Positions 18,888 to 28,409 are shown, numbered from the stretch's first letter. The stretch: DNA of 64,000 bases from CAYXTI01 sp964468495 (GCA_964468495.1 CAYXTI010000010.1:1-64000), one strand, 5' to 3'. A program made the numbers and translations. Notes: generated by a model from the sequence alone, not told the origin.

Positions 18888-19416
18888 ATTTATAAGATAT
18901 TTTTAAGTATAATACATAAAAATTATTATAATAAATAACTCTGTAAAAAACTCTGTAAAAATGTGAATATAAATTTTATATGTAAATAAGCTTAAGTATA
19001 GACCAAATTGAGAAAATAGTTAACATTGTTATTGATTAAATATCATCTATTTTTATTTCATTATAACATTAATTACATTTTTATGCACCTACTAATCACT
19101 ATCCAAATAACTGTTTCTAATTAGTTATAGGTGTTTTTAAAAAATCTTGTGTTATACTTTTAGATTACTTTAATACTTGACAAAAACTATAGCTACGCTA
19201 ATCTACATAAAAATATAATCTTAGGTATAGATTCTGTAATATTAAAGATTTACAAATTTTTTTTGTTATATGAAAGTATTTACATTTTAGTATTTATTGT
19301 ATGACATAAAACAATTTATTGCTTTATTAAATTAGCTTAAAATGAGATAATTAAATTAAGTATATATTATTTTTATCTTAAAATATGAAATGAAATAAAA
19401 TTATGCAAAAATAGAA
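18888..19416. other. Divergent intergenic region, nuoG / pyrH
   Basis: A 529-base AT-rich region upstream of both nuoG and pyrH. It has no open frame of note. The only structured element I see is the hairpin with a trailing T-run at 19086-19138. A TTGACA occurs at 19177-19182, but I find no good -10 at the right distance. Confidence 0.5.
19086..19138 (+). terminator. Hairpin followed by T-run upstream of pyrH
   Basis: CACCTA plus CTAAT (19086-19096) can pair with ATTAG and TAGGTG (19120-19133, with a three-base bulge), followed by five T. It looks like a plus-strand intrinsic terminator, yet no gene precedes it on that strand; it may end a short RNA or attenuate a long leader. Confidence 0.35.
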
Positions 19417-20109
19417 ATGAGGGTGTTACTTAAAATATCTGGTGAAGCTCTTATGGGGGATAATCGCATTCATGATTATAATTTACTAAAAGCCATAGTT
19501 ATAGATATTAAAGCAGTTATGAAGCTTGGAATTGAAGTATGTATAGTTGTTGGGGGAGGAAATATTTGTCGTGGAAATAATTTAATAAAGCATAGGACAG
19601 AAAAAATTACTGCAGATTATATGGGGATGTTAGCAACCATTATTAATGCTCTTGCATTACAAGATATTATGGAAAAAGCCCAATTATTTACAAGAGTACA
19701 ATCTTCTATACCTATACCAAGTATTTGCGAACCTTTTATTTATAGAAGAGCAATAAATCATATGGAAAAAGGAAGAGTAGTAATTTTTGCTGCTGGTATA
19801 GGGAATCCTTTTTTTACTACAGATAGTGCTGCAGTGCTTAGAGCAATAGAAGTGCAATGTGATTTTTTATTTAAAGGAACAACTATTAATGGGATATATT
19901 CTAAAGATCCTATCATTAATAGCAATGCTACAAAATATAAAGAAATAAGCTATAATGATATTTTAAAAGATAATTTACAGATTATGGATATGGCAGCAAT
20001 TGCAATAGCAAAAGAACATAAACTACCTATTAAAGTTTTTTCTATTAAAGAACCAGGAAGTTTTTTAAAAGTATTACAAGATAAAGGAGAATTTTCAATT
20101 ATAAGATAG
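19417..20109 (+). CDS. pyrH: UMP kinase
   Basis: Phosphorylates UMP to UDP in pyrimidine nucleotide synthesis; bacterial UMP kinases belong to the amino-acid-kinase fold. It has 230 residues, with RVLLKISGEALMG at the N-terminus and the phosphate-binding VVGGGNICRGNN at about 46-57. It is followed 23 bases later by frr, a conserved pairing. The usual tsf and rpsB are not upstream. The start ATG gives MRVLLKIS, slightly shorter than many homologues. Confidence 0.96.
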   Translation: MRVLLKISGEALMGDNRIHDYNLLKAIVIDIKAVMKLGIEVCIVVGGGNICRGNNLIKHRTEKITADYMGMLATIINALALQDIMEKAQLFTRVQSSIPIPSICEPFIYRRAINHMEKGRVVIFAAGIGNPFFTTDSAAVLRAIEVQCDFLFKGTTINGIYSKDPIINSNATKYKEISYNDILKDNLQIMDMAAIAIAKEHKLPIKVFSIKEPGSFLKVLQDKGEFSIIR

Positions 20110-20132
20110 GTGTATAACAATTAAGTTTTATT

Positions 20133-20690
20133 ATGTATAAAGAATATGAAAAAAAGTTAATAGAAAAATTTACTAAATCTCTTGCCTTTTTACAAAGAGA
20201 TTTAAATGGCATTAGAACAGGGCGTGCTAACATTAATTTGCTTGAACCTGTTTTAGTAAACATATATGGAAATAGGGTTCCTATATCTCAGTTAGCAACT
20301 TTATCAACACCTGATGCCAGAACTATTTCTATACATGTTTGGGATAAATCTATGGTTAAATCTATAGTAAAGGCTATTGCTGAAGCTAATCTTGGGTTAA
20401 CTCCAATATCTGATCAACAACTTATACGTATTACTATTCCTATTTTAAGTGAGGAAAGGCGGAAGGAATTAGTTCAAATTATTTATAGATATGGTAGTAA
20501 TTATAAGGTTACCTTACGTAATTTAAGAAGGGAAGCAATAGATTTTTTAAAAAAAAGTAAGAATGATAATTTAATATCAAAGGACGATTTATATTATTTT
20601 TCAGAAGAAGTACAAAAATTAACAGATAAATTTAGCGTTAAGATTGATTCATATGTGCTTGATAAGGAGAAAGAAATTTTATTAAAGTAA
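20133..20690 (+). CDS. frr: Ribosome recycling factor
   Basis: Splits post-termination ribosomes together with EF-G. It has 185 residues, standard length, with LNGIRTGRAN near residue 25 and the RISIPI-like segment RITIPILSEERRKELV in domain II. It is downstream of pyrH on the same strand. The usual uppS and cdsA genes do not follow. Confidence 0.97.
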   Translation: MYKEYEKKLIEKFTKSLAFLQRDLNGIRTGRANINLLEPVLVNIYGNRVPISQLATLSTPDARTISIHVWDKSMVKSIVKAIAEANLGLTPISDQQLIRITIPILSEERRKELVQIIYRYGSNYKVTLRNLRREAIDFLKKSKNDNLISKDDLYYFSEEVQKLTDKFSVKIDSYVLDKEKEILLK

Positions 20691-20830
20691 AGCATAGAAT
20701 AGTTTTTATGCTAAGTTAGTAAATAAGATTTTAGTTAAAGTAATTAGAATATTAATAAATTATTTGTATTTTATTCAATTAATATAAATTTTATAATAAA
20801 TTATAGGTTTTAATAATTGGTAAATATTAT

Positions 20831-21397
20831 ATGGTTAATTTAAAGCAAAATAATAATCTTTTTAAAAAAGAAATAGACGATAATATAGAAAATATATTTA
20901 GTAAATCAACAGATTTTGGAGAAATAAAAAAAGAAGTTATTAATTTACTAACAGCATATAAAGAACAGTATCATATTAATTTAAATAACGCAAGGACTAA
21001 TGATAGTAAACAAAATTTATCAAAAGGTGTTAATAGTAATGTTATAAAAGTAATTAGTAAATCAAATAATATTAAATTAATTAGAAATATAGAAGGAGAA
21101 TTAGATAAAAAAAATACTATTAATATTACTAAAAAATCAAAAAAGGATTTAAAGGAGGTAATAAAAATGTTAGTTATCCATGAATTATATAAAGTAATGA
21201 ATCCGAAAAAAATAGCTGGAGAAAGTAAAAAAGCTAATTTTATAAATAATAATATAATTTATGGTGATAAAGTTGCCAAGAAATATGACTATGGAATAAC
21301 AAAAAAGTATAGTGGTCAAAAATTAGAGAAGATTAAGAATCAGGTGCGTAAGGTTAAATTTTTACTTAGTAAAAAAAATGCTGCTAAAAACCTATAA
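20831..21397 (+). CDS. Unrecognised basic protein downstream of frr
   Basis: A 188-residue protein, very rich in Lys, Asn, Ile and Ser, with no signal peptide or membrane segment. The N-terminal 60 residues look helical; the C-terminal half is strongly basic (for example KKSKKDLKEV and KYSGQKLEKIKNQVRKVKF). It is 140 bases after frr and may be in the same transcript; a hairpin ends the unit at 21450-21474. I do not recognise a family. The net charge suggests a nucleic-acid or ribosome-associated role, but that is only inference. Confidence 0.6.
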   Translation: MVNLKQNNNLFKKEIDDNIENIFSKSTDFGEIKKEVINLLTAYKEQYHINLNNARTNDSKQNLSKGVNSNVIKVISKSNNIKLIRNIEGELDKKNTINITKKSKKDLKEVIKMLVIHELYKVMNPKKIAGESKKANFINNNIIYGDKVAKKYDYGITKKYSGQKLEKIKNQVRKVKFLLSKKNAAKNL

Positions 21398-21449
21398 TAT
21401 AGTTAAGGGATAATAGATAATGAAAGTATTTATAGCTTTATATTCAAAT

Positions 21450-21474
21450 AGGTTATTTTTAAGCAAAATAACCT
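21450..21474. terminator. Bidirectional terminator before HU gene
   Basis: AGGTTATTTT (21450-21459) and AAAATAACCT (21465-21474) form a 10-bp stem with a five-base loop between convergent genes. The stem itself supplies a T-run in either direction. Confidence 0.65.
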
Positions 21475-21477
21475 AGC

Positions 21478-21750
21478 TTAGTTAAAAGCTTTTTTCATTC
21501 TTTTGCTAGCCCTAAAAATTAATTGTTTATATGAGTTTATATTTATTTTTTCTCCAGTGTGAGGATTATGACCTTCTCTTGATGGCCTATTTTTTATAGA
21601 AAAAGAGCCAAAACCAGTTAAATTAATATTCTCTCCTTCGGAAAGAGCATAGATAATGGCATCGGTGACTAGTTTTAGAGATTTTGCAGCTTCTTTTTTT
21701 GGTTCTCCTGATGATTTCGCAATTAACTCAATTAACTCTATCCTATTCAT
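21478..21750 (-). CDS. HU-family DNA-binding protein
   Basis: Small histone-like nucleoid protein that bends DNA. It has 90 residues and the HU/IHF fold, including TGFGSFSIKNRPSREG and the DNA-contacting beta-arm with RPSREGHNPHTGE. The sequence fits HU better than IHF, but I cannot assign a paralogue with certainty. Single gene; its promoter must lie in 21751-22004. Confidence 0.93.
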   Translation of the reverse strand: MNRIELIELIAKSSGEPKKEAAKSLKLVTDAIIYALSEGENINLTGFGSFSIKNRPSREGHNPHTGEKININSYKQLIFRASKRMKKAFN

Positions 21751-22004
21751 AAAATAAATAACCTAATTTTAAAATTTCTGTATTGTTACAATTTAATTTT
21801 TATGTGTTATAATTATGAATATATAATTAAATAGCATTTAATCAAGGTTTAAAACTAAAATTATTTTTGTTTTTTAAAAAGAAAATTTTATCTTACCTAA
21901 AATACCATTACCATAATATAATGGTTAATAATTAATTTTAATAAAAAATATAAAATTCTTAGACTTATTAAAGTTTAAGTGATCAATATAAGTATTAAGG
22001 TATG

Positions 22005-22445
22005 TTATTTAATCATAGCAGTAAAGTTTGTTGTTGCGGATAATATTTCTTCTACTTTAGAATAAGCAGAAAATTTCCATACATTTTTTCTTTTTTGAAC
22101 TATAGTTGAATGCATTATTAAATTATCTCCTGGTTCTACTATTTTTCTAAACTTAGATTCTTCTATTGACATTAGATATATTTTTTTATCAGCTACATCA
22201 TCTTCCATTGATAAGGATATTAGTAAAGCAGATAGTTGTGCCATTGCTTCAATTATTAAAACCCCTGGCATTACTGGTCTGTTTGGAAAATGACCGACAA
22301 AATGTGGTTCGTTGATTGTAACGTTTTTGATTCCTGTAATTGATTTATTATAAACTATATTGGTTACTTTATCAACTAGCAGAAGAGGGTATCTATGTGG
22401 AATTAACTGAGTAATTTGATTAATATTTAATGATTCTTTTGTCAT
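22005..22445 (-). CDS. fabZ: (3R)-hydroxyacyl-ACP dehydratase FabZ
   Basis: Dehydrates beta-hydroxyacyl-ACP in type II fatty-acid synthesis. It has 146 residues in a hot-dog fold. The catalytic His (H52, in VGHFPNRPVMPG) and Glu (E66, in IIEAMAQ) are both present. In many proteobacteria fabZ sits between lpxD and lpxA; here it stands alone with AT-rich spacers on both sides, so the lipid-A genes are either elsewhere or absent. Confidence 0.96.
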   Translation of the reverse strand: MTKESLNINQITQLIPHRYPLLLVDKVTNIVYNKSITGIKNVTINEPHFVGHFPNRPVMPGVLIIEAMAQLSALLISLSMEDDVADKKIYLMSIEESKFRKIVEPGDNLIMHSTIVQKRKNVWKFSAYSKVEEILSATTNFTAMIK

Positions 22446-22771
22446 TGAAAGTTTTTAAAATAATGTTTTTATGAAAAAAAATTGTACTATTTATATTAAT
22501 ATATTCTATACTTATAAACAATTTTTATTTTGTTATTTATTGTTAATATATTTATAATTAAAATTTATATCATATTAGTAATTTTGATATGGTTATTTAC
22601 TCATTTATTGCTTATAATATAAAATTAAAGTTAACAATTTTAAAGAGTATAGATTAAAGAGCATAGATTATATTGTTGGTTAATTTATATTGATAATGAG
22701 ATTTTTATTGTTAATTTTTAATTCAGGTGTAAATTTTAATAATATTAAATATTAGATCAAATAAACTAAAG
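22446..22771. other. Divergent intergenic region, fabZ / fliQ
   Basis: A 326-base AT-rich region separating fabZ from fliQ. TATAAT occurs at 22613-22618, but the best upstream hexamer is poor, so no promoter is called. No RNA gene is seen. Confidence 0.4.
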
Positions 22772-23032
22772 ATGGATTTAGGGTTAATTACAGAAATTAA
22801 TAAAGAAGCAATTTATCTTTTAATAATGATTTCGGCTCCAATATTGTTAATAGCTTTGATAGTGGGGGTAGTGGTTTCATTATTACAAGCGTTAACTCAG
22901 ATACAAGAAAATACGTTAACTTTTGTTCCTAAGATTTTTTCTGTTTATTTTTCATTAATTATTTTTTTACCTTATATGTATTCAAAGCTTAGAGTTTTTG
23001 TAGATCATATAGTGCAGCTTATTATTAAATAA
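22772..23032 (+). CDS. fliQ: Flagellar export-gate protein FliQ
   Basis: Small inner-membrane component of the flagellar type III export gate (with FliP and FliR). It has 86 residues and two hydrophobic helices (about 15-37 and 53-73) around the conserved VVSLLQALTQIQENTLTFVPK segment, which is diagnostic for FliQ and the related T3SS subunit SctS. No other flagellar or T3SS gene is in the window. I favour FliQ because flagellar genes are known in several Rickettsiales and are often scattered; SctS is the alternative. Confidence 0.9.
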   Translation: MDLGLITEINKEAIYLLIMISAPILLIALIVGVVVSLLQALTQIQENTLTFVPKIFSVYFSLIIFLPYMYSKLRVFVDHIVQLIIK

Positions 23033-23234
23033 GTTAACCTAATATGGTATTTAAGTAATAAAATTATAGAAATTTTTAGCAACAAAAATATTTGGTAAAT
23101 TTTTTCAAAAAATTATTATGCATTGGTAAGCTTATTATAAGCTTTTATTATGTTTTTTTATTAGAAAATATTATTAATTTATAAGCTAAATTTAGTATAT
23201 TTCAGATACTTTATTGTTAGATAATAATAGTCAG

Positions 23235-25724
23235 ATGGACCAAGAACAATTTCGAAAAAAATACCATTATTATGAATCAACTCAAGTAATGCAGCAATAT
23301 TTAGATATTAAATTTTCTAATATAGATTGTTTTGTTCTTTTTCGTATGGGCGATTTTTATGAATTATTTTATGAAGATGCAGTCACTGCAAGTTTTATAT
23401 TAGGGATAGCCTTAACCAAAAGGTCTAAAACTCAAGATCAAGAGATAGCAATGTGTGGAGTTCCCTATCATGCTTTAGAAACTTATCTTAATAAGTTGTT
23501 AGAAAATAATATTAAAGTAGCAATATGCGATCAAATTGAAACTCCTGAAGAAGCAAAAAAGAAAAGAGGTTATAAAGCTGTAGTTAAAAGAGAAGTAATA
23601 AGGATAATTACTCCTGGAACAGTATTAGAAGAATCATTAATAGAATCAGGAAAGCCAAATTACTTAGCAAGTGTAGTGCTAGATAAAAATCAAGCAGCAA
23701 TTTGTTATGTAGATCTATCGATATCGGATATTTATGTTATTTTAATACCAAAGAAAGAATTGTTAAATGAGCTAGTACGTATATCTCCAAAAGAGATATT
23801 GTTGAGTGATAGATATAAGTCATCTGAATTTGTCAATTCTATTATCCAAGAAATAGTTACCCATATTTCATTTCAGGTAGATAGTATATTTGCAGATAGA
23901 AAGTGTAAAAAAATAATATTAGAATTTTATAAAATTAATTCTATATCGTCTATAGGGGAATTATCTTTATTACATATTAGTGCTATAGGTAGTATGATAG
24001 ATTATTTACTACTTACTCAAAAAAAATATTTATCAACTTTACCTAAGCCCAAAGTAATACATTATTCTGATTTAATGCATATTGATGCAGCTACTAGGCG
24101 TAATTTAGAATTATTTGTTTCTTTAAAAGGGAATGTTAAAGGAAGTCTTTTTTATTGTATAGATAAAACTATTTCTAAAGCTGGAAGCAGGTTATTATAT
24201 AAATTTTTATCAGCTCCATTAATAAGTATAGAAAAAATAAATAATCGCTTAAATATTACAGAGTTTTTTTATAAAAATATTGATGTAGTAGAAAAGATAA
24301 GGTTAAAAATCAAAAAAACAGGTGATATTGAGAGGTGCATAACAAAATTAAATTCATCACGAAGTACAGCAAAAGATTTATTAATTATTAAAAATACTAT
24401 TATAAATGCTGAATCAATAAAAGAGGAACTAATTAGTCTATTAGGGGTTAATATTCCTAAATATATTGATGATCTAACAAAACCATTATTAGGACATAAC
24501 TATGTATATAAATTAATTGAAGATTCTATCAGAGAAGATGCTCCAGCTTTAATTTCTGGAGGGAATATTATAAAGTTAGATTATCATCCTAGAATTAAGG
24601 AATTGCATAAATTAATTAATGATAGCAAAGCTTTTATTGAATCCTTAAAGCAACAATATAGAAATGAAACATCTATAGATACGTTGAAGATATCATATAA
24701 TAATGTATTAGGTCTTTTTATAGATATTACTTCAAGGCATAGCAGTAAGGTTTTAGATAAAAAATTTATTCATCGCCAAAGTACAACTAATTCAGTTCGC
24801 TATATTACTAAAGAGTTAAAAGAATTAGAATCGAAAATGATTAACGCTCAGCAAACTAGTATTAATTTAGAAAAAGAAATCTATAACAATATTTGTCAAG
24901 AAATCATATTATCATATAGTAAATTATTATCTCTAGCAAAAGCTATTGCATATATAGATTTATTTTGTACATTTGCTTTTATTGCGCATGAAAGAGGATA
25001 TCATCGTCCACATATTAATAATGAAAGGATATTTCATGTACAAGAAGGAAGGAATCCTATCGTGGAACAATATTTAATTAATAGTAATAAGGTTTTTATT
25101 ACTAATGATTGTCAGTTATCAGCTAATGAGAGAGTATGGTTAATTACAGGGCCTAATATGGCAGGTAAGAGTACTTTTTTAAGACAAAATGCTTTAATAG
25201 CAATACTTAGTCATATAGGGTCTTTTGTTCCTGCTAGTGTTTCAAATATTGGAATTATAGATAAAATTTTTAGTAGGATAGGGGCAGGAGATGATTTAAC
25301 AAAAGGTCAATCAACTTTTATGTTAGAGATGGTTGAAACTTCTGCAATACTAGCGCAAAGTACAGATAAGTCTTTGATTATATTAGATGAAGTAGGGAGA
25401 GGTACTTCAACCTATGACGGTGTAGCAATTGCATGGTCAGTATTAGAATATATTCATGATAGACTTAAGGCTAGATGTTTGTTTGCTACTCATTATCATG
25501 AGCTTACTGCCATATCAGATACTAGAAAAGGAATAAAAAATTATACTGCTATCATAGAAGAGGATAATAATAATTTATTATTTTTGTATAAAATTATAAA
25601 AGGTTTTTCAGATCGTTCTTATGGTATATATATTGCTAAAATGGCTGGATTACCACAATCTATTATTGATAGAGCTTATGATTTATTGGCTAATTTAGAG
25701 CAGAATTTAGTATCAAAGGAATAA
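23235..25724 (+). CDS. mutS: DNA mismatch repair protein MutS
   Basis: Recognises mismatches and small loops to start repair. From the preferred ATG at 23235 it has 829 residues; a TTG seven codons upstream (23214) is an alternative start. The mismatch-recognition domain has FFRMGDFYELF-like sequence (FRMGDFYELFYEDA, containing the Phe-x-Glu core). The ATPase has Walker A GPNMAGKST and DEVGRGTSTYDG, and the FATHYHEL segment. The gene looks intact, which matters given the homopolymer frameshifts elsewhere. mutL is not in the window. Confidence 0.97.
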   Translation: MDQEQFRKKYHYYESTQVMQQYLDIKFSNIDCFVLFRMGDFYELFYEDAVTASFILGIALTKRSKTQDQEIAMCGVPYHALETYLNKLLENNIKVAICDQIETPEEAKKKRGYKAVVKREVIRIITPGTVLEESLIESGKPNYLASVVLDKNQAAICYVDLSISDIYVILIPKKELLNELVRISPKEILLSDRYKSSEFVNSIIQEIVTHISFQVDSIFADRKCKKIILEFYKINSISSIGELSLLHISAIGSMIDYLLLTQKKYLSTLPKPKVIHYSDLMHIDAATRRNLELFVSLKGNVKGSLFYCIDKTISKAGSRLLYKFLSAPLISIEKINNRLNITEFFYKNIDVVEKIRLKIKKTGDIERCITKLNSSRSTAKDLLIIKNTIINAESIKEELISLLGVNIPKYIDDLTKPLLGHNYVYKLIEDSIREDAPALISGGNIIKLDYHPRIKELHKLINDSKAFIESLKQQYRNETSIDTLKISYNNVLGLFIDITSRHSSKVLDKKFIHRQSTTNSVRYITKELKELESKMINAQQTSINLEKEIYNNICQEIILSYSKLLSLAKAIAYIDLFCTFAFIAHERGYHRPHINNERIFHVQEGRNPIVEQYLINSNKVFITNDCQLSANERVWLITGPNMAGKSTFLRQNALIAILSHIGSFVPASVSNIGIIDKIFSRIGAGDDLTKGQSTFMLEMVETSAILAQSTDKSLIILDEVGRGTSTYDGVAIAWSVLEYIHDRLKARCLFATHYHELTAISDTRKGIKNYTAIIEEDNNNLLFLYKIIKGFSDRSYGIYIAKMAGLPQSIIDRAYDLLANLEQNLVSKE

Positions 25725-25805
25725 AGAAGAGCAGAAGAATTAGATTTGGTTTTACAAAAGCATTAAGATTATTAGAGAGAAAATAGATTTATTATTTTAT
25801 CTAAA

Positions 25806-26546
25806 TTATGAAATATTTTTTTTCTGATATAGAAAGACTATAATAATTAAGCTAATAGCTAATGAATACCAAGTAATAGCATATTCTAGATGGTTATTTC
25901 TTAGTCCAATAATTACTTTATTTCCATTGAGGGGGATAATTCCTTTAGGTAGTTTAGTATTTTCAATTTGCATTAAATATATGTCGGTAACATTAGTAGA
26001 TAATACTTTTTGAGCTTGTTTTAAATCGATTGTAAACCAGATATTTTTATCGACATCATTTTCAGGAATTAATATTGGTTTTTTTTCTCCTGACAAGGCG
26101 ATAGCAGTTATTTCCTCGTTTTTATTATATTTTATGTTATATGTAGTATTTTTTAAACTATGAGGAACCCATCCTCGAGAAACTAAGAATATTTGTCCGT
26201 TTGAAGAATGAAATGGGGTCATCCAGTAATAGCCATGATTTTCGGTAGTACCGGATCGTTTACCATAAACTAGGATAGTTTTGTTATTAATAAAATGCCC
26301 AGAAATTTTAATGACCGAAAATGGTTTAATATTATAATTAGTATTTTTTTTAGGAAATATTATAGGTTTATCCCTAAGATTGTTTTTTATTGTAGCAATT
26401 AGTTCTGTTTTATATTTATACCTGTATATTTGCCAAGTGCCAAGTGATATTAAAATAAGTACTGGTATTAATATTGCTGTTATTTTTAATAATAAGAATT
26501 TTTTTGAAAAAGAGTTATTTTTTTTATAGAAAAAATTTTTATACAT
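25806..26546 (-). CDS. SURF1 family cytochrome oxidase assembly protein
   Basis: Assists assembly (haem a insertion) of aa3-type cytochrome c oxidase. It has 246 residues, with a membrane segment near each end (about 21-42 and 223-241) flanking a periplasmic domain, the SURF1 architecture. The LGTWQIYRYKYK segment after the first helix and VSRGWVP in the middle are family hallmarks. The oxidase genes are not in the window, but SCO1 lies further along at about 43.5 kb. Confidence 0.92.
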   Translation of the reverse strand: MYKNFFYKKNNSFSKKFLLLKITAILIPVLILISLGTWQIYRYKYKTELIATIKNNLRDKPIIFPKKNTNYNIKPFSVIKISGHFINNKTILVYGKRSGTTENHGYYWMTPFHSSNGQIFLVSRGWVPHSLKNTTYNIKYNKNEEITAIALSGEKKPILIPENDVDKNIWFTIDLKQAQKVLSTNVTDIYLMQIENTKLPKGIIPLNGNKVIIGLRNNHLEYAITWYSLAISLIIIVFLYQKKNIS

Positions 26547-26568
26547 TGATTAATTTGATATTTATTAA

Positions 26569-26598
26569 ATATATAATATAAGTATTTATATTATATAT
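26569..26598. other. A/T-only perfect inverted repeat
   Basis: Two 13-base arms (26569-26581 and 26586-26598) composed only of A and T flank the four-base loop GTAT. It sits between the glutamine-synthetase-like gene and SURF1, both on the minus strand. It may act as a weak terminator or simply reflect base composition. Confidence 0.3.
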
Positions 26599-26687
26599 AG
26601 ATATATATAAATAGCCAAGTTATTGTCTAAATAATAATAACAACAAACTTTTAATTTCTAAAACATAATACATATTATAGTTTTAGT

Positions 26688-27410
26688 TTAAAATGTAGTT
26701 ATTTTTTTTAATTTATATTGAGGATCAAAAGCATTTCCATAAGTAGCTTTAATAGGGGTAATTTGTTGAGGATTTCTTAATCCTTGTAGCAGGGAATATA
26801 ATATGGCATAAATTACTTTTATTGGATTAGCAGAAGCTGAAGCTAATCTATATTCAAGTCTTTGAGGGTTAGAATTGATTATTCTAATTAAAACAGTTCT
26901 ATTATTATAACCATATGAAATATGTGTAGGAGCCATAAATTGTTTATCTAATCTGTTATAATCTTGTCTAGTTGGTAGATAATAATTCATAAATTCTTGG
27001 GTATAATGGCATAATATTTGGGCGTATTTCTCTATATTAATATTTTTTTCAATAAAACTAAGATGAATATGCATACTATTACCATAATCATTATCAAATG
27101 GTTTAGAATCGAAATTTGCTAAAGATCCTAGAAAAAAGGAATAATTGATAATTTTCTTACGCATATATTTTATATAATATGGGTATTGAGTTATTTTTGT
27201 AGAGGGGGGAATATTGATTTCAAATTGGTTATTACCTTTTTCTTTTTTTATAGATAATCCAATTTTTTGTTGTAATATTTTAATTATATGGTTTTTAGAT
27301 AAAAAAAATTCTAATTCTGCTCCTATGCATGGTGTTATATTAAATTCTTTTTTTAGCTGGTTATAAACCATGCTTAATAAATAAGTATTTTTATATTTAT
27401 AATTTACCAT
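26688..27410 (-). CDS. Glutamine-synthetase-like protein, catalytic core only
   Basis: 240 residues matching the middle of type-I glutamine synthetases or glutamylpolyamine synthetases (about 440 residues). Metal-site elements are visible: GAELEFF near residue 28, NQFEI, and HIHLSF. NRTVLIRI and RLEYRLASASANP correspond to the nucleotide and Arg-rich site. The N-terminal beta-grasp domain and the C-terminal end are missing. The frame is uninterrupted, so it may be a stable minimal protein or a recent remnant. Function cannot be assumed; a full-length, unrelated type-II glutamine synthetase lies at 32 kb. Confidence 0.75.
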   Translation of the reverse strand: MVNYKYKNTYLLSMVYNQLKKEFNITPCIGAELEFFLSKNHIIKILQQKIGLSIKKEKGNNQFEINIPPSTKITQYPYYIKYMRKKIINYSFFLGSLANFDSKPFDNDYGNSMHIHLSFIEKNINIEKYAQILCHYTQEFMNYYLPTRQDYNRLDKQFMAPTHISYGYNNRTVLIRIINSNPQRLEYRLASASANPIKVIYAILYSLLQGLRNPQQITPIKATYGNAFDPQYKLKKITTF

Positions 27411-27641
27411 AATAATATTAGTTAATGTATAAAAAATTCAATAAATTTTTAATTATTTAGATCTAATATATATAGATTATTATTCAATTTCTTTTATACT
27501 ACAAATAATTTCTGTATTTTATAGTATATTTTTATTTAGTTGAAAAAAGGTGCGGTAAATATAATTTTTTATTAAGATTTTATCTTAATTTTATAAAATT
27601 ATCTTTTTTTAAAAGATTTTATATAATCTAAAAAAGAAAAT

Positions 27642-28391
27642 ATGATAAAAAGATTTTTAAAGCATAATGTGTGTTATCAGATTTTTGATAAAAGTAATAA
27701 AGATCTTAGCTATATTTATAATAAGTCTCTATATTATGGAGATATAGAAAAAATATATCAGGCTAATAAAAATTTGCAAATTATTAAAAGTTACTATAAT
27801 TTAAATGATATTATATTATTAAAGCAGATACATAGTAGTATTGTAATTGATATAGATAATTTACATTGTTTTAATAATATATTATTGGTTGGGGATGGCT
27901 TAGTTTCAAGTAAAGAAGGAGTAATTTTGGCTATTGAAACAGCAGATTGCGTCCCTGTATTGTTTTCATGTAGTAAAGGAAGTACTATTGGGATAGCTCA
28001 TTGTGGGTGGAGAGGAACAAAAGCAGGTATTATATCTGCTGTTATTGGTGTTATGGTTAATAAAGGTGTCAAGAATATTTTAGCCATTATTGGACCTTCT
28101 ATCTTTAAACAGTCTTATGAAGTGGATAGTAATTATTATCAAAATTTTATTATGGATTGTAGCAGTTATAGTACTTTATTTTTTCCTTCTAGCAGATTAG
28201 GGTATTATAATTTTGATTTAAGACAATTAGTTAAAAGAAAATTAAAAGAATTTGATGTAGATATTGTCCATTGCTATGATGAGGATACATATTTAAATTT
28301 AGACAAATATCCATCATATAGAAGGAATGTTCATATGAAAGAAAAAAATGATTATAAAATCCTATCAACTATAGCAATTACTAAACTATAA
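27642..28391 (+). CDS. pgeF: Purine nucleoside phosphorylase YfiH/PgeF family (multicopper-oxidase-like fold)
   Basis: 249 residues of the DUF152/YfiH/laccase-domain family, reported as purine nucleoside phosphorylase/adenosine deaminase and as a peptidoglycan-editing factor. Conserved elements are LLVGDGLVS, ETADCVPVLF, the zinc-site HCGWRGTKAG and IIGPSI. The C-terminal RRNVHMKEKNDYK matches the usual SxRR region in part. It converges on the small exported protein at 28410 with an 18-base gap. Confidence 0.9.
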   Translation: MIKRFLKHNVCYQIFDKSNKDLSYIYNKSLYYGDIEKIYQANKNLQIIKSYYNLNDIILLKQIHSSIVIDIDNLHCFNNILLVGDGLVSSKEGVILAIETADCVPVLFSCSKGSTIGIAHCGWRGTKAGIISAVIGVMVNKGVKNILAIIGPSIFKQSYEVDSNYYQNFIMDCSSYSTLFFPSSRLGYYNFDLRQLVKRKLKEFDVDIVHCYDEDTYLNLDKYPSYRRNVHMKEKNDYKILSTIAITKL

Positions 28392-28409
28392 AATATATAA
28401 ATTATTTAA

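Noticed and set aside
19177..19182. TTGACA as a pyrH promoter
   Set aside because: The nearest TATAAT (19214-19219) is 31 bases away and no good -10 is found at 16-18 bases.
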